From Pelosinus sp. (GTDB lineage: Bacteria; Bacillota; Negativicutes; Propionisporales; Propionisporaceae), in NCBI GenBank assembly GCA_021372375.1, contig JAJFUN010000113.1, positions 1 to 40,549 on the forward strand: a stretch of DNA of 40,549 nt, written 5' to 3'. Each line of letters starts with the position of its first letter. Within the stretch, counting starts at the first letter, position 1. Below the pieces are notes generated by a model. That model saw only the letters and a list, made by a program, of their open reading frames with translations. It ran no database searches and was not told where the DNA came from. A program made the position numbers and the translations under genes. Shown here one piece after another: positions 1-6,615 of the stretch.

Positions 1-770
1 CAGCGGGCATGGTCGTGCAGCACTACGGCAATGAGCTTTTGATTGCCACGGGTCGCACTCGATACCAGGCATGGTCCTGCTTCACCGGTGGTGCCTGTTT
101 TTACCCCGTCGGCATCAGCTAGCATCCACAGCAGCTTATTGGTATTTCTGAGTGCTTTATCTGTGCCGTGTCCGCGTCTGTCCAGCCATTCAATGGTGGT
201 TTCTTTGGTATTGACAATTGCTGCAAAAGTAGGATCTAATAGTGCATATCTGGCCAGACAGGCTAAATCAAAAGCAGTGGAATAGTGCCCTGCGGCGCTT
301 AGACCGTTTGGGTTCTTAAACTGGCTGTTATAGGCGCCGATTAGATGAGCTTTTTGGTTCATAATATTGACAAATTCGTCGGTTGAACCGGCTAGATATT
401 CGGCAATGGCGACGGCTGCGTCATTGCCGGAACGGAGCAGCAGGCCTGTGACTAATTCGCGCAGGGTTATCAGCTGGCCGGCGTATAGGTGCATGGAAGA
501 ACCGCCTGTGCCGGCGGAACGGGCGCTTATTTTGACGGTATCATCCAGCCGCCCGCTTTCAATAGCAATAATGGCCGTGAGTATCTTGGTGGTACTGGCC
601 GGGGCCAGGCGGGCGTTCATATTTTTGTTGTAGAGGATTTGTCCTGTCTTGGCATCCAGCAGGATGGCTGCTTGGGCGTCGATGGCCGGTGGTTTGGCAG
701 CTGCTGACGTATACAAGGGGAATAACAGCAGGAAAAACAGAGTAAACCAGTACCTATATTTGATGATCAT
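1..770 (-). CDS. D-alanyl-D-alanine carboxypeptidase (peptidase S11), 3' end cut by window edge
   Basis: Penicillin-binding DD-carboxypeptidase that trims the terminal D-Ala from peptidoglycan stem peptides outside the membrane. 256 codons are visible. An N-terminal hydrophobic signal segment (about residues 4-22) is followed by the three catalytic motifs: STTK within APASTTKILTA (nucleophile Ser and general-base Lys), SGN within LLRSGNDAA, and KTG within GVKTGTTGEAG. The C-terminal part of the protein lies beyond base 1. The ATG at 770 is chosen because GGAGGG sits four bases upstream. It is transcribed divergently from the deacetylase at 916, another cell-wall enzyme. Spore-formers carry several S11 paralogues (DacA, DacB, DacF types) and I cannot say which this is. 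Confidence 0.93.
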   Translation of the reverse strand, partial: MIIKYRYWFTLFFLLLFPLYTSAAAKPPAIDAQAAILLDAKTGQILYNKNMNARLAPASTTKILTAIIAIESGRLDDTVKISARSAGTGGSSMHLYAGQLITLRELVTGLLLRSGNDAAVAIAEYLAGSTDEFVNIMNQKAHLIGAYNSQFKNPNGLSAAGHYSTAFDLACLARYALLDPTFAAIVNTKETTIEWLDRRGHGTDKALRNTNKLLWMLADADGVKTGTTGEAGPCLVSSATRGNQKLIAVVLHDHAR

Positions 771-915
771 GGTACCCTCCCGACAGGTGCATTCCTGAAT
801 ATTATGAGACTTAATAAAGTATATGGGGAGGATTTTCGAATCATGCTAGAATCTGGCATAAATTTTTTCTTTGCGCGTACTATTAATAAGCGGCTTGGGA
901 AAAGGGGGCTTAGCT

Positions 916-1617
916 ATGGTTCGGCACCGCTTGCAGATTTGGGGAGTGGCTGTGCTTTTTATGGCTGCTTCGGTAGGGCTGGTTTATGATAAGCTTAATA
1001 CCGGTAAAGAGGTAATCAAAAAAATTCCTACTACCCACAAGGTAGTAGCCCTGACTTTTGACGATGGTCCTCACTATAAAACCACGCCGCAGCTATTAGC
1101 AGTGCTGCGTGAGAAGCAAGTAAAGTGCACCTTGTTTATCTTAGGTGAAAATGCCGAGAGCCATCCTGAAATACTGGCTCAGGCCGCCCAGGACGGTCAT
1201 GAAATTGCCACACATGCTTATTCCCACAGACTCTTAAACAGGCTGAGTAAAGAGGAATATAGCGCCGAACTTGACAAGGCTGAAAAAGTAATTCGTACGG
1301 TAGCGCCAAAGCCCACGCTGTTTCGTCCGCCAGGCGGTGCTTATAATGAAGGAGTGCTGACTGCGGCCCGCAGCAGAGGGTATGATGTCATCTTATGGTC
1401 AATTGATCCTGGTGACTGGCGCAGGCCCAGTGTTAGTCAGGTAGTAAATACAGTGCTAAAAGAGGTTGAGCCAGGCAGCATTGTGCTTATGCATGACGGA
1501 CAATATCCGCTGCCTACTCCGGAGGCAGTCGGCATTATTATTGATAGGCTTAGAGAGCAGGGGTATACGCTGGTTACAGTAAGCCAGCTGCTGCAATATT
1601 ATGAGGTACGGGAATGA
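916..1617 (+). CDS. polysaccharide deacetylase (NodB / carbohydrate esterase 4 family)
   Basis: 233-residue metal-dependent N-deacetylase, probably acting on peptidoglycan or another aminosugar polymer outside the cell. The first roughly 20 residues form one hydrophobic segment (signal or membrane anchor). All NodB motifs are present: TFDDGPH (catalytic Asp and metal Asp), THAYSH (metal His pair), RPPGGAYN, DPGDWRRP, and the closing LMHDG. A TTG 45 bases upstream is also in frame, but AAAGGGGGC at 901-909 lies correctly spaced before the ATG at 916. An intrinsic terminator follows directly after the stop. In spore-formers such enzymes include the PdaA/PdaB cortex proteins; motifs alone do not tell which substrate is used here. 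Confidence 0.92.
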   Translation: MVRHRLQIWGVAVLFMAASVGLVYDKLNTGKEVIKKIPTTHKVVALTFDDGPHYKTTPQLLAVLREKQVKCTLFILGENAESHPEILAQAAQDGHEIATHAYSHRLLNRLSKEEYSAELDKAEKVIRTVAPKPTLFRPPGGAYNEGVLTAARSRGYDVILWSIDPGDWRRPSVSQVVNTVLKEVEPGSIVLMHDGQYPLPTPEAVGIIIDRLREQGYTLVTVSQLLQYYEVRE

Positions 1618-1642
1618 AAAAGCCGCCTGAGGGCGGCTTTTT
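1618..1642 (+). terminator. intrinsic terminator after the deacetylase gene
   Basis: Stem GCCGCC (1622-1627) pairs with GGCGGC (1632-1637) around the loop TGAG. A run of A before the stem and five T after it complete a canonical rho-independent terminator that begins at the stop codon. Confidence 0.9.
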
Positions 1643-1680
1643 GTAAATATAAAATAGGAAAACGCATAACGTTTTATTTA

Positions 1681-1713
1681 TGTCATATTTTTGTCATAAT
1701 ATTAGGCTATACT
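1681..1713 (+). promoter_or_regulatory. Pho-box-type promoter: two TGTCA repeats 11 bp apart plus -10
   Basis: TGTCA at 1681-1685 and 1692-1696 are direct repeats with an 11-bp period, followed by TATACT at 1708-1713. There is no good -35 element, as expected when an activator occupies that place. Spacing from second repeat to -10 (16 bases start to start) is identical to the site at 11539-11571, and both share TTGTCATAA. PhoB boxes of Proteobacteria use CTGTCAT repeats with this period. The assignment to a PhoB-like regulator is inference; the repeat geometry is seen directly. Confidence 0.55.
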
Positions 1714-1719
1714 GAGTTC

Positions 1720-1820
1720 AAACAACAAATAGATGGTTTTTGCCAGAGACCTTCTATTTAATATATACATTACAACCTCCTCCTTTAGTACCCGCAGCTA
1801 TCGCTGCGGGTAGTTTGCTT
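1720..1820 (+). ncRNA. candidate small regulatory RNA with exposed anti-Shine-Dalgarno segment
   Basis: The Pho-type promoter should start a transcript near 1720 that meets no convincing gene before a hairpin about 90 bases later. Hairpin 1 pairs 1727-1737 with 1749-1759 (AAATAGA-GGT against ACC-TCTATTT, one mismatch). Then comes CCTCCTCCTTT (1776-1786), complementary to a strong ribosome binding site, in a stretch I predict as unpaired. Hairpin 2 is a perfect 10-bp stem (1789-1798 with 1803-1812) followed by GTTTGCTTG, a modest T tract. C-rich unpaired seeds are typical of Firmicute small RNAs such as FsrA and RsaE. Existence of the RNA is inference. Hairpin 2 could instead serve the convergent gene at 1846. 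Confidence 0.45.
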
Positions 1821-1845
1821 GCAATTACAGGAGAAGGCGGTAGTA

Positions 1846-2235
1846 TCAGGGTTTGTAGGGCTTAAGGTTTTGCCAATGCTTTTTTATGAGCTCATCGTAG
1901 CGGTAGATTGTTGCTGTACGTTCATTGCGCAAAGCCTGAATAGAACTGAGAACATCCTGGTTAAAAGCATATACTCTGTCTTTGCGTACGCTGACAGGTG
2001 CAGCATAATCTTTTAGCTTGGCGGCGACTTTGAGATTGACTTTGCCTTCTTTTAAGACAACAGCCGGCTCTAAAAGGTCAGACCCGTCATAGCGGTGAAT
2101 TAGACAGTTGGCCTGAATAGAGTCAATGACGTTTTTATCATTGCCTTTAAGTATGATTGGCGTACTACAGGTGGGACAGGCATTCTCACTGAGCGGCAAC
2201 CAGGTATGACAATTGGTACAGACTACTCCATCCAT
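1846..2235 (-). CDS. hypothetical protein with N-terminal zinc ribbon
   Basis: 129 residues, not recognised as a named family. The N-terminus has two CxxC knuckles (CTNC at residues 6-9, CPTC at 20-23), which would bind one structural zinc. The rest is mixed and soluble-looking, with a basic C-terminus rich in Tyr and Lys; no signal peptide or membrane segment is visible. GGGGGTC lies upstream of the ATG at 2235. The gene ends 26 bases after the HMA gene's stop and runs in the same direction, so the two may share a transcript, though HMA is upstream. Zinc ribbons of this kind mediate nucleic-acid or protein contacts; no function is claimed. Confidence 0.7.
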   Translation of the reverse strand: MDGVVCTNCHTWLPLSENACPTCSTPIILKGNDKNVIDSIQANCLIHRYDGSDLLEPAVVLKEGKVNLKVAAKLKDYAAPVSVRKDRVYAFNQDVLSSIQALRNERTATIYRYDELIKKHWQNLKPYKP

Positions 2236-2262
2236 AAAGAGACCCCCACTTGTAATGAAATG

Positions 2263-2478
2263 CTATTTCTGCACAGTATAGCCTAGTGCCTGCAGCGTAT
2301 CAGAAATGTAGTCATCACTAATGGCATCCCCCTGATAGCTGACACTAATTTGACTGGACTGCATATCTACATCTACAGACTCTACACCATTTAGCTGGGA
2401 AATGGTATTTTTAATACGATCACGACAGTGCGGGCCTTTTATACCACCAATAGTAAAAGTTGAGTTTTCAGCTGACAT
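2263..2478 (-). CDS. heavy-metal-associated (HMA) domain protein with altered metal motif
   Basis: 71 residues, the size of a CopZ-type copper chaperone, with the ferredoxin-like HMA pattern: a beta strand, the metal loop, LNGVESVDVDMQSSQISV and a closing DTLQALGYTV. In the family the loop is GMxCxxC; here it reads GIKGPHC, so the first Cys is Gly and only one Cys remains. Classic two-Cys Cu(I) binding is therefore not possible in a monomer. The ATG at 2478 is preferred over a start 57 bases upstream because AAAGGAGGAAG precedes it. No copper ATPase or CsoR-type repressor is adjacent. Family is clear; metal and role are not. Confidence 0.8.
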   Translation of the reverse strand: MSAENSTFTIGGIKGPHCRDRIKNTISQLNGVESVDVDMQSSQISVSYQGDAISDDYISDTLQALGYTVQK

Positions 2479-2557
2479 TATTTCTTCCTCCTTTGAGATA
2501 ATCCTCAAGTGAATTTTCCTTTTATAGTATGGCAAAATGACGGGCAGGTTATTCTTT

Positions 2558-2645
2558 ACAAGCTAAGAAGGCATAACATTTCGGGCTAGTACTCTATAGT
2601 ATGTTTTTCTTAATTCTGCCGAAATGTTAATTGCTTTCTTGTTGT
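2558..2645. repeat. long imperfect inverted repeat between divergent genes
   Basis: TAACATTTCGG (2574-2584) is perfectly complementary to CCGAAATGTTA (2619-2629). After a two-base bulge the pairing continues (2565-2573 with 2632-2640, including one G-T pair), and after a further bulge 2558-2561 can pair with 2642-2645. Total about 25 pairs around a 34-base loop. It lies between the divergent HMA gene and the gene at 2735. It could be a structured leader, a small RNA or a degenerate miniature inverted-repeat element; the sequence does not decide. Confidence 0.55.
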
Positions 2646-2734
2646 TTTAAAAGCGCGGTCGTTTTATTTACTATGGCGTTTGCGGTATTTGTGATACTAT
2701 ATAAATAGCATTTCATTACGTGAGGAGAATAAAG

Positions 2735-2947
2735 ATGCTGGGGGAAATGAAAACTAATGTTGCCTTTCGTACCTTTTTGCCGGTAGAAAAAGTAGAACTT
2801 GTGGCCGATGAATGTTGCGTGAAAGTAGTGCTTGTTGATAGCAGCATGCAAAAAGGCCGGCAGTGGCTTAATGATTTCGAGGTAGAAGGTGTTACTGGCA
2901 AAGTGGATGCCTTTTTGCATAAAGTAAAAGATAGAGAAAGAAAATAA
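2735..2947 (+). CDS. hypothetical small protein
   Basis: 70 residues, not recognised. It starts at an ATG 8 bases after GAGGAG (2722-2727); an in-frame GTG at 2720 overlaps that site and is less likely. The sequence looks like a compact alpha/beta protein (VEKVELVADECCVKVVLVDSS, with a Cys pair) with a charged Lys/Arg-rich tail and no membrane segment. It ends 16 bases before the inositol-monophosphatase-family gene and is probably cotranscribed with it. No function is proposed. Confidence 0.6.
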   Translation: MLGEMKTNVAFRTFLPVEKVELVADECCVKVVLVDSSMQKGRQWLNDFEVEGVTGKVDAFLHKVKDRERK

Positions 2948-2963
2948 GAAGGGTCTGACATAA

Positions 2964-3761
2964 ATGATTAATTTATCCGAGGTTCTGCCGCAGATAGAAA
3001 AGCTCGCAATTAAAGTAGGCACTATGCAGGAGGAAAACTTAGGGCGTAAGGACCTTAAAATTCAGAGTAAATCTAGCGGCATTGATTTGGTGACAGAAAT
3101 TGACCAACAATCAGAAAAAATGATTTTGGGGTTTATCCGAGAAATTTACCCGGATCATGCCATTCTGGCAGAAGAGTCTGGTCGTTTTGAACAGGACTCC
3201 GAATATTTATGGATTGTCGATCCGCTTGACGGGACGACCAATTATGCGCAGGGGCTGCCGATATTTTCTATTTCTATTGCACTAGAGTATCAGGGAGAGA
3301 CAGTGTTGGGTGTAGTATACTCGTCTGTCACCGATCAAATGTTTACGGCAATTAAAGGGCAGGGGGCTTATTTAAACGGCATAAGAATTGGTGTTTCAAC
3401 CAAACAGGAGCTGCTGGATTGTGTTTTAGCAACAGGCTTTCCTTATGATATCACTGAAACGCCTCATAATAATATTGCGTATTTTAATGAATTGGTTCTA
3501 AAGACTCGTGCCGTACGGCGCATGGGATCTGCTGCGTATGATTTAGCCTTAGTGGCAGCAGGACGGTTTGATGGCTTTTGGGAAATGAATTTGTCGCCGT
3601 GGGATGTAGCTGCTGGCATGCTCTTGGTGACCGAGGCGGGCGGCAGCATTATACATTTCCGCGATGACCGCAAGGTTTCCATTATTTGCGGTAATTCAGT
3701 CATTTGTCAAAAAGTACATGACGAAATTCAGCATACCGATAAGAAAAAAGCCGCGCAGTAA
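2964..3761 (+). CDS. inositol monophosphatase family protein
   Basis: 265 residues, normal length for the SuhB/IMPase family of Mg-dependent, Li-sensitive sugar- and inositol-phosphate phosphatases. Motif A is complete (WIVDPLDGTTN, metal-binding Asp86 and Asp89), the upstream metal-binding Glu pair is in LAEESG (residues 70-71), and motif B is WDVAAGMLLVTEAGG (Asp214). The protein is cytosolic. The start follows a weak AAGAAGGG site. It sits 16 bases after a small gene and ends within a terminator. Family members also hydrolyse fructose bisphosphate, histidinol phosphate or NADP(H), so substrate is open. Confidence 0.92.
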   Translation: MINLSEVLPQIEKLAIKVGTMQEENLGRKDLKIQSKSSGIDLVTEIDQQSEKMILGFIREIYPDHAILAEESGRFEQDSEYLWIVDPLDGTTNYAQGLPIFSISIALEYQGETVLGVVYSSVTDQMFTAIKGQGAYLNGIRIGVSTKQELLDCVLATGFPYDITETPHNNIAYFNELVLKTRAVRRMGSAAYDLALVAAGRFDGFWEMNLSPWDVAAGMLLVTEAGGSIIHFRDDRKVSIICGNSVICQKVHDEIQHTDKKKAAQ

Positions 3762-3773
3762 GCACGGCTTTTT
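3745..3773 (+). terminator. intrinsic terminator overlapping the stop of the IMPase gene
   Basis: AAAAAGCCGCGC pairs with GCACGGCTTTTT with a single mismatch, loop AGTAA that contains the stop codon, and a T run at the end of the stem. Confidence 0.85.
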
Positions 3774-3838
3774 ATGTACGGAATGTATTGTTTTTGAAGG
3801 CCCTGAGGCTGCTTTTAAAGCTGTGGGAGAGGGTTTGC

Positions 3839-4006
3839 TTATTGTTCGGAAAGCCGTATGCTGTCTTTTAGGAAGGCTATCAATTTCCTGCCTTCAGGGG
3901 TAAGTATAGTACCTTTTCCCTGGCAAGCGTTACATTCTTTATTCGAGAGTTTGCCTGTTCCCTGACACTTTGGGCAGGGTGTATCTAATGTAAATTTTGG
4001 TTCCAT
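3839..4006 (-). CDS. small DnaJ-type zinc-finger protein
   Basis: 55 residues. It carries two CxxCxGxG repeats (CPKCQGTG and CNACQGKG), the zinc-binding unit of the DnaJ cysteine-rich domain, followed by a short helical tail. Full DnaJ has four such repeats; here two make one zinc site. No J domain or membrane segment is present. The ATG at 4006 has AAAGGAGC upstream; an in-frame start 33 bases earlier lacks a site. Small proteins of this kind are common in Firmicutes, often unannotated; a chaperone-like or RNA-binding role is only a guess. Confidence 0.75.
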   Translation of the reverse strand: MEPKFTLDTPCPKCQGTGKLSNKECNACQGKGTILTPEGRKLIAFLKDSIRLSEQ

Positions 4007-4118
4007 AAGCAGCTCCTTTAATACACCTACAGACGGCAAGAATTTTTATATTGTAATAAATGATACTGTATTATCGTATATTTTCAGCATATAATTAAAT
4101 TGGCTGCATTTTTGGTTA

Positions 4119-4207
4119 AACTATCTAGAGGTACACCGTCTTTGGCAGGATAACGGAGAAAAACACAGCGAAACCTCCAAATGTTTACAATTAGGTAATA
4201 GATAGTT
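4119..4207 (+). other. nested stem structure upstream of the phosphate transporter operon
   Basis: Three helices nest inside one another: AACTATCTA (4119-4127) with TAGATAGTT (4199-4207), GAGGT (4128-4132) with ACCTC (4173-4177), and CCGT (4136-4139) with ACGG (4153-4156). The first two are directly stacked on the left side. It does not match a riboswitch class I can recall. The probable promoter for the + strand genes (4229-4257) lies downstream, so either an earlier promoter transcribes it or it belongs to the minus-strand leader of the gene at 4006. Confidence 0.4.
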
Positions 4208-4228
4208 GTTGTTTTTACAAAATCACCT

Positions 4229-4257
4229 TTCAACGCATCGTTTTAATATGTTATAAT
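4229..4257 (+). promoter_or_regulatory. possible promoter of the DUF47-PiT operon
   Basis: Perfect TATAAT at 4252-4257 with TTCAAC 17 bases upstream (4229-4234), a poor -35. The start codon of the DUF47 gene is about 40 bases downstream. Confidence 0.4.
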
Positions 4258-4295
4258 TAATATTACGGGTCGCTGAACAAATAGGAGGAGTAAAA

Positions 4296-4925
4296 GTGGG
4301 ATTTAGGATAAAACCCAAGGATGAGAAATTTTTCCAGCTCCTAGGGGAGCATTCAGCCTTACTTAAAATATCTGCGGATGTTTTATATGCCAGTGTCCAT
4401 GAACAGGACAGGCTGGAAGAGTTAATCAGCAAAATCGATACAGTTGAAAAACAGGCTGACGATATTGTAGGCAAAGTAACCGAAAAATTACACAAAACGT
4501 TTATTACCCCTTTTGACAGGGAAGATATCTTTTCTTTGATTCAACAAATGGACAGTGTGGTGGATTGTAATAAAGGCGTAGTGGAAAGAATGCATTTATA
4601 CAATATTACTTCAGTCTCAGAAGGCGCGATAGAGCTGGCTGATTTGGTGGTAAAAGCCGCCAGACAGATTGAAAAAGCAGTTTCGTATCTTGACGACATG
4701 AAAAAGTCGCATCTCAAACTGGAGGCTCGCTGTTCACGCATTGTGGAAATTGAAGCAGCTGGTGATAGTGTGTATCGTTTGGAAATGAGTAAACTATTCA
4801 GAGAATGTACCGATCCGATTGAACTTATAAAGTGGAAGGAAATTCTGACTCAATTAGAAGAAGTGCTGGATCTTTCCCAGGATGTCGCTGATTCATTAAA
4901 GAGAGTAGTGCTGAAGTATGCATGA
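4296..4925 (+). CDS. DUF47 family (PhoU-like) protein, PiT partner
   Basis: 209-residue, all-helical PhoU-fold protein of the DUF47 family. Typical features are visible: the opening FRIKPKDEKFFQLLGEHS, the central FDREDIFSLIQQMDSVVDC, and regular helices with acidic metal-binding positions. In many bacteria a DUF47 protein is encoded directly upstream of a PiT permease and is thought to regulate it. The GTG start is set by AGGAGG seven bases upstream. The end overlaps the PiT gene by 8 bases, indicating translational coupling. Confidence 0.9.
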   Translation: MGFRIKPKDEKFFQLLGEHSALLKISADVLYASVHEQDRLEELISKIDTVEKQADDIVGKVTEKLHKTFITPFDREDIFSLIQQMDSVVDCNKGVVERMHLYNITSVSEGAIELADLVVKAARQIEKAVSYLDDMKKSHLKLEARCSRIVEIEAAGDSVYRLEMSKLFRECTDPIELIKWKEILTQLEEVLDLSQDVADSLKRVVLKYA

Positions 4926-5910
4926 TTTCCCAATATTATTAGGCGTTGTTGTGCTGCTGGCTCTAGCGTTTGATTATATCAATGGTTTTCATGATACAGC
5001 AAATGCTATTGCTACTTCGGTGTCGACGCGGGCTCTTAAGCCGCGCCATGCCATCTTATTAGCGGCGTTTTTAAATTTTTCCGGCGCTTTAGCAAGTACT
5101 GGGGTTGCCAAGACAATTGGCGGCGATATTGTGAAAGCAGCCTCACTTGTTAATTCTGAAGTGATAATCGCGGCCTTATTTGGCGCTATTGTCTGGAATA
5201 TTTTGACGTGGTGGTATGGTATTCCCAGCAGTTCATCGCATGCTCTGATTGGCGGTGTTATGGGGGCCGTGGTTGTCAGCAAGGGCTGGGATGCACTCAA
5301 TTTATCCGGTATAGGCAAAATTATTTTGTCTTTAGTGCTTTCGCCGCTGGTAGCGCTGGTGACCGGGTATATTGTTATGATTGTGCTGTTATGGATTTTT
5401 GGCCGATATGCACCATATGCTTTAAATAACGGCTTTAAAAGGATGCAGCTGTTATCAGCTAGTATGATGTCATTTTCTCATGGCTCAAATGACGCGCAGA
5501 AGGCAATGGGAATTATTACCCTTGCACTCTTGAGTGCAGGTCAGATTCCCAGTTTAGAAGTACCTTTGGTGATAAAATTTGCTTGTGCTACAGCTATGGC
5601 ATTGGGGACTGCGGCTGGCGGTATGCGGATTATTAAAACCATGGGGACCAAGATATTTAAGATGGAACCTATCAATGGTTTTGCTGCTGATTTGAACTCG
5701 TCATTGGTCATCTTTGCCGCTACGCTTTTGCATTTGCCAGTTAGTACCACGCATGTTGTATCTGGTTCGATTATGGGCGTAGGTTCAGCAAAACGGGTGC
5801 GGGCCGTGCACTGGAATGTGGCGCAGCAAATGCTGTATGCATGGGTACTCACCATCCCGCTCAGTGCAATTGTCAGTGGGATTGTATATAAAATTATTTC
5901 TTGGTTATGA
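4918..5910 (+). CDS. pit: PiT family inorganic phosphate transporter
   Basis: 330-residue integral membrane symporter that takes up phosphate (usually as a metal-phosphate complex) using the ion gradient. It shows both signature repeats of the family: GFHDTANAIAT near residue 24 and SHGSNDAQKAMG near residue 188, plus about ten hydrophobic segments and the loop PSSSSHALIGG. The length is that of short bacterial and archaeal PiT proteins, without the large central loop of E. coli PitA. It overlaps the DUF47 gene and is followed 9 bases later by a small gene, so a three-gene transcript is likely. Confidence 0.95.
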   Translation: MHDFPILLGVVVLLALAFDYINGFHDTANAIATSVSTRALKPRHAILLAAFLNFSGALASTGVAKTIGGDIVKAASLVNSEVIIAALFGAIVWNILTWWYGIPSSSSHALIGGVMGAVVVSKGWDALNLSGIGKIILSLVLSPLVALVTGYIVMIVLLWIFGRYAPYALNNGFKRMQLLSASMMSFSHGSNDAQKAMGIITLALLSAGQIPSLEVPLVIKFACATAMALGTAAGGMRIIKTMGTKIFKMEPINGFAADLNSSLVIFAATLLHLPVSTTHVVSGSIMGVGSAKRVRAVHWNVAQQMLYAWVLTIPLSAIVSGIVYKIISWL

Positions 5911-5919
5911 GGTTGCATT

Positions 5920-6225
5920 ATGACTAAAATTAAAAAAAATCTTAGTGACGCAGATATGCTGGTCAATTGGCAGGAAGAGACGACCTTTGAGACTACTGTT
6001 TTAAAAGAAGAGCCGGTGCAAAAGAGGGCTGCGGCGCTAAAGGACAAGCAGAGTTTGAACAGCTCGTTTCTTACCGCTGAGCTTCAGGAGAAAGTTGGCA
6101 AAGCATTACTGGAATTAAAGGTTGAGTTATATAAAGACGGAATTGTAGATTATGATATAAAGGTTAGCTGCCGGGATAAACAGGTCATATTAGTGCCGGT
6201 ACCGGCAAAAAAGAAAAAAGTATAA
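5920..6225 (+). CDS. hypothetical protein in the phosphate-transporter operon
   Basis: 101 residues, not recognised. It begins 9 bases after the PiT stop with GAGG upstream. The N-terminal half is hydrophilic and probably disordered (Lys/Glu-rich); the C-terminal part (ELQEKVGKALLELKVELYKDGIVDYDIKVSCRDKQVILVPVP) looks like a small alpha/beta unit, and it ends in a Lys-rich tail. No signal peptide or membrane span. Its position suggests a link to phosphate uptake, but this rests on context alone. A long perfect inverted repeat after the stop serves as terminator. Confidence 0.6.
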   Translation: MTKIKKNLSDADMLVNWQEETTFETTVLKEEPVQKRAAALKDKQSLNSSFLTAELQEKVGKALLELKVELYKDGIVDYDIKVSCRDKQVILVPVPAKKKKV

Positions 6226-6234
6226 AATAGGAAT

Positions 6235-6296
6235 GAGACAGGGGACGTTTCTTCCACTCAATAAACTTTTGGAGTGGAAGAAACGTCCCCTGTCTT
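6235..6296. repeat. 24-bp perfect inverted repeat with GACAGGGGACG core, bidirectional terminator
   Basis: AGACAGGGGACG... (6236-6259) is perfectly complementary to 6272-6295 around a 12-base loop, with a G-T pair outside. It separates convergent genes and abuts the stop codon of the STAS gene at 6297. TTTT at the right edge would make it a terminator for the + strand operon. Arms with GGGGACG sequence recall dispersed repeats found across Firmicute genomes; that resemblance is from memory. Confidence 0.8.
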
Positions 6297-6596
6297 TTAT
6301 TCGGTAAAAATTTCTATCAGGCAGGTCAGCTCAAACAAGCGCTTCATTTTCCCGCTTAGATTAACTACGTGAACAAAGCCGCCATTACTAAGGACCTGAT
6401 TGCGGACGGCGACCAGCATGCCAAGCCCGGAACTATCGATATATTCTACATTCTCGAAGTCAACCGTGAAGTTAAGGCAGCCGCTGCCTGTTAGACCTAG
6501 TAATTTATCTTTGAGCTCAGTTGCCTGCTGCTGTTCGATTCGTCCATGCAAAGTAACTGAAACATCCTTCTCTATGACAGTAATCTGTTGATCCAT
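6297..6596 (-). CDS. STAS-domain anti-sigma factor antagonist (module 1)
   Basis: 99-residue single STAS domain of the SpoIIAA/RsbV type. The conserved phosphorylation loop is YIDSSGLGMLV, with the target Ser at about position 55 or 56. Known members, when dephosphorylated by a PP2C phosphatase, bind the kinase-type anti-sigma factor and release its sigma factor or other partner. It is the last gene of a three-gene minus-strand operon (kinase, phosphatase, antagonist), starting 19 bases after the phosphatase stop with AAGGAGGA upstream. No sigma factor gene is adjacent, so the output is unknown. Confidence 0.92.
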   Translation of the reverse strand: MDQQITVIEKDVSVTLHGRIEQQQATELKDKLLGLTGSGCLNFTVDFENVEYIDSSGLGMLVAVRNQVLSNGGFVHVVNLSGKMKRLFELTCLIEIFTE

Positions 6597-6615
6597 AACT
6601 CTATCCTCCTTATTA

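Noticed and set aside
804-989. Open frame of 61 codons overlapping the deacetylase start
   Set aside because: It runs through the ribosome site and first codons of a gene with complete NodB motifs, and has no ribosome site of its own.
1733-1813. 26-codon open frame inside the candidate small RNA
   Set aside because: No ribosome binding site, and its end is formed by the hairpin sequence; codon choice shows nothing protein-like. It is kept only as a remote alternative.
4184-4211. TTTACA, GTAATA, TTGTTG at 11-bp spacing upstream of the PiT operon, a possible Pho box
   Set aside because: Only the first hexamer fits well and the probable -10 is about 40 bases further on, unlike the three better sites.
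5541-6047. 168-codon open frame antisense to PiT and the following gene
   Set aside because: Mirror of a strongly conserved transporter gene, spanning two real genes; no ribosome site and no recognisable motif.
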